A stretch of 64,000 nt of DNA from contig NC_089766.1 of assembly GCF_040412425.1 (NCBI RefSeq), forward strand, positions 48,298,297-48,362,296, written 5' to 3'. Shown one piece after another: positions 1-9,900 of the stretch. A program made the position numbers and the translations under genes. Each line of letters opens with the position of its first letter. The first letter of the stretch is position 1. The stretch is from Macrobrachium rosenbergii. Taxonomy: Eukaryota; Arthropoda; Malacostraca; Decapoda; Palaemonidae. The notes beneath the pieces are model-generated. The model saw nothing but the letters and a program-made list of their open reading frames with translations. It did no database searches and was not told the origin of the DNA.

Positions 1-164
1 CCTATGAGTTTGAATATACTGTAACTATAGGTCTACCAGATTACTAACTAATAATCTAATAAACAATCAATAATCAGTTGTTTCCTTCTCAATGATTTTT
101 TCCAGAAAAATGAAAAATACAGCTAGTTGAAATATGTGGCAACCTGATTAGAAAGTTCACTTAC

Positions 165-336
165 CTGACTTTCAGGTGCTCCAAGTATCGAATTTCTCTT
201 TCAGTGTCATAACTGAACTGAGAGAGTATCCGGTCTGCAAGGATCGTTCGATACTCCGTAATGAAGACATCTTTGCTTCCATAGATGTTTACCAGCATTG
301 ATATTATATCTGCTGTCCTCTGAGACTTAGATTTCA
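165..336 (-). CDS. ANAPC2: ANAPC2 exon 11 (last one visible)
   Basis: Encodes the start of the cullin-homology domain: TADIISMLVNIYGSKDVFI, then EYRTILADRIL and EREIRYLEHLKVR. It ends at a GTAAGT donor, so coding continues left of the window. Positions 1-164 are intron. Confidence 0.96.
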
Positions 337-3300
337 CTGTAACAAAAATAAATAAAATACGAATAGTATTGTTATCTGAAAATAAATTTTACATAAATAC
401 TGCTAATGACATGAAAAATGATGTATAAAAACTAAAAGGTTTTGTACAATGTAAAAACCATGGCCTTAGTGGAGCTTATTGCTTTGGTACAAATATATAA
501 ACAACTAAAAACTGACCAGGAAGTCTTTGTACTTCCAAAAAAGTATATCTTAGCAGGTGAGAAAGTCCCATAAAGCAATAAACAGAATATACTGCACAGA
601 AATAATCAACACAATCACGTGTGGAACAGAAATAAATTTCTGACTCACATCAGGATCGAACCCAGGTCTTTCAATTGAAAGGCAAGGGCGCTGCCCACTA
701 GGCCACACAAGTCTAAAAGAAGTTGGAAACTGAGAGCAACTGCACCCAAGGAATTACCTGGGCAAGCTAAGTGCTTGCATACCAGCGAGTTTTCCCCAAC
801 TTCCTGACTCAGCAATGACCCAGTTGACAGCATTTCATCCGAATTATCCCTTTGAGTGAATAAGATAGAAGTAATCAACAAACAATCAAGTGTGGAACAA
901 TTTAGGACGAAGGTCAAGCCCTGGGACCTATGAAGTCATTCAGTGCTGAAAGGAAAATTGAAAAAAAAAGGTCTGAAAGGTGTAACAGGAGGAAAACCTC
1001 GCAGTTGCAATATGAAACAATTGTTAGTAAGAGGGTGGAAAGTCAGATGGAAGAAAGACTATGAATGGAGGTACAGTAAAAGGAATGAAAGGGGTTGCAT
1101 CTAGGGGCCGAAAGGATGCTGCAAAGAAACCTTAAGTAACGCCTACATTGCAACAGGCGTGAGGTGCACTGACGGCACTGCCGTTCTACGGGGCTTAAGG
1201 CAATGTGTATCCCCATTGGTTGGTGGAGAGTGGACTGTGAGTTGTGCACATGCAATGAGATTTCTCTTCTTGCAATCTTCACTTCGATACGGTTAGGTCC
1301 ATCTCATACGGAATACAGTAATTAAAATTAAGGTATTTTATACAACGAATAAAACTACTGTAATGGAATTCAACTTACAGCTATGTGCATGAACTGGATC
1401 AGGAGTCCAGGTCTCCCAGTTGTCCATGTTGTCATCTTCACTGTGAGAATCATCTAGCACTAAGGGGGCTGCCACAAGCAACTCTTCTGAAAGCTCAGAG
1501 GAGCTTTCGTCTGTCAAGCTCGTAACGATGTATCTGACTGTGTCTTCACGTCCTCGGAGATATTGCCTGTGGTAAGAACAAAAGTTACTAACAATGGTTA
1601 CATCACAAGATTTTTAAAAAATTATTTCCCACTAGTTCATGATTCACTTAAAAAACTACTTGCAAAAATATATTTCATTTCTCACTTCTTTGTGACACCG
1701 ACATCAGACTGAATGGGATTTTATGATAAAATGTTCTTCATTGCTTATTACTTTTCTTCAAACTACCATACTAAACTGCACAAGTCAGAATTATTACTTG
1801 GAAGACTTCTAAACTACCGTACCTAATCTTCTAGAGGATTCAAGAATCTAAACATAAGTAATCTGAATAAATTTGTTTCCTCAGCACCAGCTGTTCCCTG
1901 TTTGTGGAATCTTTGTGGTTAATGCCTTCATCTGATCTTTTGGTGTTCTGGCCTATTATCTTCACTTAACCAATTAATTACTGAGCATAAATCAGCTGTC
2001 ATCCCTAATATCTTCTGGTATTTAAACTAAGCAGTCAAGGTATAAAACTATATCAATGTCTTTAATTCTAAATTTACTGTGTCCCTGAGGTAAAGGAAGA
2101 TACAATTTAAGGATCAAGACTAGAAAGGTGGAAAGAAATCACATGTTCTGCAATCTTACGCTTCCTAATAGTCATACCATTATCAGGTAACCTCAGGTCT
2201 GAAGAACATTCAACATACATATCATCTCTGTTGCCTCCATGTTGCTGGCAGGGAGAATGCAGGTCTAATTCTTTATACTGTACAGTGCATGGGTTTCCTT
2301 CAAGCCTAAGATAGAAACGCTTCATGAAAAAAACACAGGACTTAAATTTTAAGAAAAGAGTAACTTCTTATAAAAAAAATACCTACCTAGCTAACAAGCT
2401 AATTAAGACAGGTCTGAAAAACCTGATGTAACCCAAAATCTCAAGTGGCCAGTGATGTATACACATCAATGCTTACCCATAAGATGTTGCATAATAATTG
2501 TCCTATAAATTACGCTACAATATCTGTCTATCTGTTCAGGCAACAGCAACCAATAATCCTAAATACTGTACTGCAGATATCTTTCTCAAAAACGAAGTAC
2601 TGTATAACATATCTATTTGGATGTAAAACGAAAGAACATACTAACTTCAGCAAAATGGCAGGTGACGGAAAGGCAAAGAAATCATTAATTTATAAAGACA
2701 AGCTTTGCAATATTAAAAAATGTATTAGTAAGACACTTCTACTGGTGATAAAATATTAAAATGGAAGAGGATATAAAAATTCTTTTATCAGTGACAATCT
2801 ATCTCTTGGAGAAGTAAAATATATAGGTTTGATTCTAGTGTGAAAGCATACATGTATATATGCACAGTATATAGTGTTTGAAAAGCTTTCCTCAAAATAT
2901 TCATTAATTTACAGAGGATTGAGATTTACAGAAGGATATTACAAAGGTGGTCATTCTTGGATATAAACTGATACTAAAAATCTTGTACTGTATCACCATT
3001 AATGTAAGAAACAAGATTACTGGAATCTTTGTCGTCCTGTGAGTAAATAAGAGCAAAATATTTTCTTTTCAACAAAAGTGCTTGTGGCTAACTACATGAA
3101 AAGGCATCTTGTTTTCAAACACTAATTAAAGTACAGTAGTTTTTTTAATACTGTACTATATTTGAATTCTTATCCAAACTTCCACAATCCTGTGGTTTCA
3201 ACCTACATACCGTACTGGCTCAGAAACAAGCTCCAACAGGACACCTTTACGATCGAGCACACGGAGGGCTTTAATCGTCGATATGTATGCATGAAGGACG

Positions 3301-3939
3301 TCAGTTGTGTTTACGCCGGGATGCAAGAGCCGAGTCTGTAACAAAAGAAAGGCAGGGTATGGGAATTTGAAAAAATAAATAAATAAAATGGAGGATGGCT
3401 ACTGGTAAAAACTATCTTTGATGCATTGACTGTCCAGTCCACCTGGGAAGGATTACAGCAACTAGACATAAAGTCGAATTAACTAAAAAAAAAAAAAAGA
3501 AGTTGGTAGAAGTTAGGCAGAAATATGTAAAGATTGGCTGTTGACAAATTGCCTAAAATATGGAGAGCTTTCACACTGCTCACTGACCAATATCTAGAAG
3601 TCATTCCTTACTAGAGTGTAACAATTTCTCTTTGAGAAGTACTGTCATGCAGGAATATAGTTAGGAGAATGCCTCATATATTAGGAATTCAACTTTTAGG
3701 AATTCCCTCATGGGAATAAATATACAGTACAGTATGTGGTTAACTTGATACCAAGCCTTACCCTTGGTCTAATTTGTATAATTAAAATTACCAATTACGT
3801 AAGAATAAAATATAAACTTTGTTTCTAACATTACTAAATATGAAAACTTACATCACTGTGAGGGAATGACAGCAACCTGCTTACGAGAAATGTTAGGAGA
3901 CTCTTTGTTGCTAATAGCTCCCCTTACTCATTCCAAGTC

Positions 3940-3980
<41 letters not shown>

Positions 3981-6900
3981 TGCATTAGTATTATTATTTT
4001 TATCATTGCTATTATCATATTATTATTATTATTATTATTCAGAAGATACCCTACTCATATGGAACAAGCCCACCAAAGGGGCCACTGACTTCAACATCAA
4101 GCTTCCAAAGAATATGGTGCTCATTAGGAAGACGTAAGAAATATGGGGCTCATTAGGAAGAAGTAAGAATAGGTAAAGGGAAATACAGAAAGGCTACTTT
4201 ACTGTCTTGCACCTTGTGTTCCTGTTTATTCTTAAGAAGATTCATTTGCACATGGCATACAAACAATATTGCAATCATTATAAATAAAATGTTGCATTTA
4301 AGTAGATTTTCTATTGATGGAGAGACATGCCTAATTATAATTCTCAAGGAGGGAAAAACCTACTTCTGGCCTCCATGGTTTGAAGAAAGAGATAACCTAC
4401 TTCTGTTTTTAATAAATTCATTAAGCAATAAGATGTGTCAACTGTTGATAATTAATCATGAAACATGTTTTAAATAAAAACAATCATTTTCAGTGTTAAC
4501 TGTTGATAATTAATCATGAAATATGTTTTAAATAAAAACAACCATTTTCAACACATGTTAACTACCAATTAATCATGAAACACATTTTCAACCAATATTT
4601 CAGAAAATCACATATAATTCTGATTAAATAATGTCAGAAACTGAACGTTTCATATATGATAAATAAGGAGCATGTTAATGTACAATGCGTGGTTTTCAAA
4701 AGCAATGAAAACACTAGATTCCTGCAGTAAAATTACGCGGGATTTACCTGTATAGCAGAGCGGAGTGACTCCACTAAACGATCTCTTAGATGTGTTCTGT
4801 CGAGACATTCCCTAATGTCGTCCAGTGCAGGCTGTGACTCGGGATATTCTGAGAAAAGTACATAAGAATCTTAAGTAACCTTACAGTTAGATTAACGATT
4901 CAAGCCATAACTAGCAATGCAAATGAATCAGCTAAGTAAATGCAAGATGATAATTTGAGAACTTGGAAGATGAAATTCAAAGCACACTATTTATATCGAC
5001 AAGGTAAAATCTAGTAATGAAATGAATAACCAAATTTTCTAAATAACATATATTCAGAATAATAAACAAAATCTATATTAGTAACATATTAATATAATAT
5101 GACACAAACAGATCACTGAAGCACATCCCATTCAAAGCTATGACTAAAGTAACCTAAATATCAGTGCAAACACAAAACCAAAGATGACTGAGCCAAAAAT
5201 AAGGCAAAGCAATTATGACAGTGTAAACCACTGTACTGGGGAAGAAGTAACCTGACTATTACATCGATAATTAAAATCAAATGACAACTGAAGATCAGGC
5301 ACTGAGACCTACAAAGAGTTTGGCCAAACAGCTGATGATAACAGAGTTGTTACAGTAGTAGAATTGTAGAAAAGCATATACAACTTAGGACAAAGGCCAA
5401 GCACTGGGACCTGAGGTCATTCGGCACTGAAAGGAAAATTGAGAGTAAAAGGTTACAAAGGTGTAACAGGAGGAAAACCTCGCAGTTGCACCATGAAACA
5501 ATTGTTAGAAAGAGGGAGGAAAGTAAGATGGAAGAAAGAATATGAAAGGAGGGACAATGAAAGGACTTGAAAGGGGTTGCAGCTAGCGGCTGAAGGGACG
5601 CTGCAAAGACCCTTAAATAATGCCTGCACCACCCCCCTACGGCGGAGTAGAACTGTGAAATTATTAGAGCTCATTCTCAATTATGGGGAGTTTTCTCATC
5701 TAAGACCTTGAATCTTTCCTTTACTGAAAAAATGGAAGTAAGCAACACTTACCTATAACAATGTTGAAAAGCTGATCTATTCTAGTCGTGGTGTAGGTAT
5801 GATACAAGGCTGACATGTAGGTGTGGTTGAGGTTATTTGACACCATGTTCTGGATTTCAGGTTCAGCTGATTGGAGTTGACCCCGGCCACCACAATAAAC
5901 CATCTCGAGCCAGCCGACGACCACATTCTCCACCCACTAATTTGTATTTGGTGAACATATAAAAAATGAAAGCACATAATGTAGAATTCTTCATCAATTT
6001 TCAGGTTACATGAAGCATACCTCTTCTTTTCACTACAGTCAAGATACAAAAATCACTTTCAGTTGAGTAAATAAAATCTTAATCCTTCATATGTTTACTT
6101 ACACTATATAGCTAATTAACAGGGGAGGCAACAGACTTCCAAGTTTTTTTCCCACTGTTATTTTCATAAAACTGGAGAAAATCAAATACTTGCAACCAGA
6201 TTTACCTCTATAACTTCAACTTCAACAATTCCTTGTATAATTCTCATAACTGCGTAAAATTTCTATTTAAATGAGTATGACTGACTAATAAAGAGATTAC
6301 ATCTTTGTGTTCCTCCCCCACCCTATTTGCACAGCTTGGTACACTAATAAAATCAACAATACTTCCAGACCAATCCATTGGTTTGATAATTCCATTAAAG
6401 ATGACAACCTTTCATAATTTTTAAGATGCAAATTAAAAAATATATTACCTGACTACTTCAAAGACCACTGACTTTATCTTATGTATAAAAAAGAAGTTAA
6501 ATCAAGCTTTAATGAGGTTTTATGTACATTATTATTATTATTATTATATTATTAAATTCGTTTAACCAGACCACTGAGCTGACTTTCAGCTCTCATAGGG
6601 CTGGCCCAAGGTTTTATGTACAAAATATAGATATGGATAATACTTTGGCTCCTGTTTTTTTGGGGCATTTAAATACAATTTTTGGGGAACTAAAATCTAT
6701 CAGGACCATTGCCAATACAAGTTTTTGTGGTTATTAAAATAACAGTAACTTTCATCGTATGAACAGCTTCCAATATTGAAAATATGAACGAGATTAGAAA
6801 TAAGAAATCATATTACTGGCCTACTATACCTCAAACTGAGAAGGAATGAGAATCTTGAATTAATACAAAGACCTTGTACTTCCTAGCTCTTAATTTCAAA

Positions 6901-9900
6901 GAATCCATTTATCAAACTGTATTAAAAAATTCAGACCTCTTACCTTTTCCAGCTGATTGATACGAGACTGGTCGTAGGAATCCCTACATGTGGCTGTCAC
7001 ATGTTGATTGATGACAGCCAGAAGTAAAGACGATATGATATCACCTGCAAGGCGTTCCAGTAGGTCTAACTCCAACAGCTGTCTAAATGAAAAGAGCTAC
7101 AATCAGAAAACTTGAGGGATTTCTCCATTCTATAAAAAAGAATGAGGAATCAGCATTTGACAAGGTGTTAATTAAAAATTGATTATACTGACAAAGGCAT
7201 TTATGAAATAAGATGAAATTGTAAAGATTCCCAAACTTTAATTCTCATCAACTTTAATTAAAATGGGTGCATCAATATTGCTCTCCTCTCCCTTACTATC
7301 AGCCGAGGATTAACCAAGGTATCTTAGCCATTCACTGAAATATCTAAGGCAGTGCTCCACCATCTGCAAGCATTTTACAATATATGCTGAGGTGTGAATT
7401 GCTCTCCTTGAAAATGAACTGGTGTGTATCCAAAATGAAACCTTGGTAAAACCAGCTCTGTCGCCCTGAATGTTCCTAAGGTGTCTGCATCTTCCAGAAG
7501 GGACAACAAGATTCACATGCTGCCAAGGAACACCTGACTTTGTAACAAAGGCTCACAGGGAAAGTAATCAGGAATGTTCCACAGGGCCAACTGCCATTCA
7601 ATCCAAGGCTTCTTTCAAGAGTAATGAGGTAAACTTTCTGATCTGCCTAGTGGGGGTCATCCAACAGACAGCCAGAGTCCAAGGTCAACAACAAGTGGCT
7701 GTTTATCTCCATAGGCCAGCCCAAAGAGCAGACCATAAGAAACATGGTCTACAAGCTGAGGTAGGTAATCCTGAGAACCTAAAGTCATGTGACAGATGGT
7801 AAAGAAGAGTAGGTAAGTAGCAGTCCATGAAATCAAGAGTCCTTTCAACTTCTGTTGCTTTTAATCTTAACATGGATGTTTCTCATATTTACAATGCAGG
7901 TACCTCAAGGTCCCAATCCACATTAGATACGTGTTAAATAAGAGATTTAACTCACATACATATGGTACAAGTTGGGACCTGCAGTTTCAGCAAGTCAAGC
8001 ATTACCTTTAGGGATAGGCACAAGGAACTCATCATCTTCCACTTAGTAGCCCATCTTCCATCCATTCATAATTGCATCCTAGAGACATTACCATCTGAGG
8101 TTAATGGTTTCTATCCCTCACATGACTGATGAGTGTGCATTTCCCAGACTTGAAGATAACTTTAGTACTAAGTACAAGTGACTTGCCTCACACCCTACTG
8201 ATTCATCCTTGCCTACAACAACTATCCTGTCACCTAATTGTAACTGGAATCACAATACAACAAACTAAATTCTTTTTGACAAAACTAGTTTTTATGCAAA
8301 TCCATCAATTGCAAAATGAGTTCCTTCCTCCCAGCCCCTTTGATTATGAGGCCTCATTACCAGACAAAAAAAAAAGAAGGGTGTTGATGGCTCCCTAAAG
8401 TTTCAAGTGGAACATATGCCTTGACACTACAGTACTCTTCTTATTCTGTCTCTTAGATAAAAGATCACGAATATGGACATATATATGGCAGATAGGTTAT
8501 AAAAGCATCATACAAGACAAATGCGTTACAATACTAAAATCTGTTACCTGTTAACTTGACAAAAGGTGTTTGTTATTGCCTGGCAATGGCAGGCGTCTGT
8601 GGCCGCATCACAGCCTCCACACTGAATGACCTCGTCCGTGCTTTCATCTGCTTCTTCGGCTGTGAAAAAAATGAGCAGGTTGTCATTATCATTATTGAAA
8701 GGTACAGTAGTTCCATGAGATCAAGTAATGTTTCTAGACTCTCATTAGGTTTAACACCTTACAGCATCAAGAGTTAAAATTTGACGCAAGGTACAGCTGG
8801 AAAATTTTCAGGCTTCCTCACCTTGATTTCCAACTTCAGCATGGTAGAATACCTTGAAGGCAGCAGAATAAAATTTGTGAAGTAAATAGGTAAACGAAGG
8901 ATGCATCTGAGAGTGCAATGTTGCCCGCAAGTGCAGTTTGAAGTGCTCCATCAGCCCTCCGTGAACACACTCTTCATATTTTGCTCCTGACTTTTCACAG
9001 AGCATTTCACATCTGAAAAGCAGTTACAATATCAAGACACTGGGCCCAGTCATTATGGTTTCCATTTTTGAATGACTAGGTGGCTAGAAATGTTTCCCAA
9101 AAGGTAAGCTATGTTAGAGAAGTGCTTTCTGAGAGTTTTCTTGTAAACATCATTATCTTTTGTATCCATCAGTTCTTTTCTTACTTTATCTTTTGATAAT
9201 ATGAAGATACACACCAGTAATTTCTTTTTCTGTAAATGAATAAGTCAGTTAAAATACAATTACGACAAGCAAAATTTTCGGTCAAGTCATCACAATGAGT
9301 GACACTACCTGTGTATGAGGGGTAGAAATGAGACGGCGCCATCATAGAGTTCACTGACTGCCGACGCCACTCGCGACATGACTTCAACGCTGCCTTCAGA
9401 CGTTTCCTCATCGCCATCTTGTTTTTGATTGTTGTAAGTTTTGAAATGTTGCCAAAACTCAGGGACAATTTTCTGCCTGCAAGTAAAACAACTAGTTGTA
9501 AACATTGTTACAAAGCAAGCACTAAAATACACTTACAGTATTGTACTGTACTATCAAAAATATTAGTAGGGGAATGTAAATAACTGTAACACAATATTAA
9601 TCTTTTTATATAATGACAAGATATCTCACAATGAACGTTTTCTTTGTGATGAAACAACTAAATTAACACTGACTTAAATGCATCACCTTATGCATTATTT
9701 AGTGCAAAAACAGATAATGAACTAGCAAAATAGCCCTCATTCACTCATAAAATAGATCACAATACAATAATAATATATGTATTCTTTAAGCTTTCACACA
9801 GAAAGGAGAGTGAAAACTTTGGAACTACTGTATTATCAAAATAAACTCAAAAAACACAAAAAAACTACACTGATTAACTAAAAATTTTTAAACAACCACT

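Noticed and set aside
645..717. Functional tRNA gene on the minus strand
   Set aside because: Internal promoter boxes are present, but the acceptor stem pairs poorly and SINE body sequence follows directly.
7310..7850. Open stretches on both strands in ANAPC2 intron 5
   Set aside because: The minus-strand readings (HLRNIQGDRAGFTKVSFWI) resemble retroelement debris, but I could not fix a family or splice sites.
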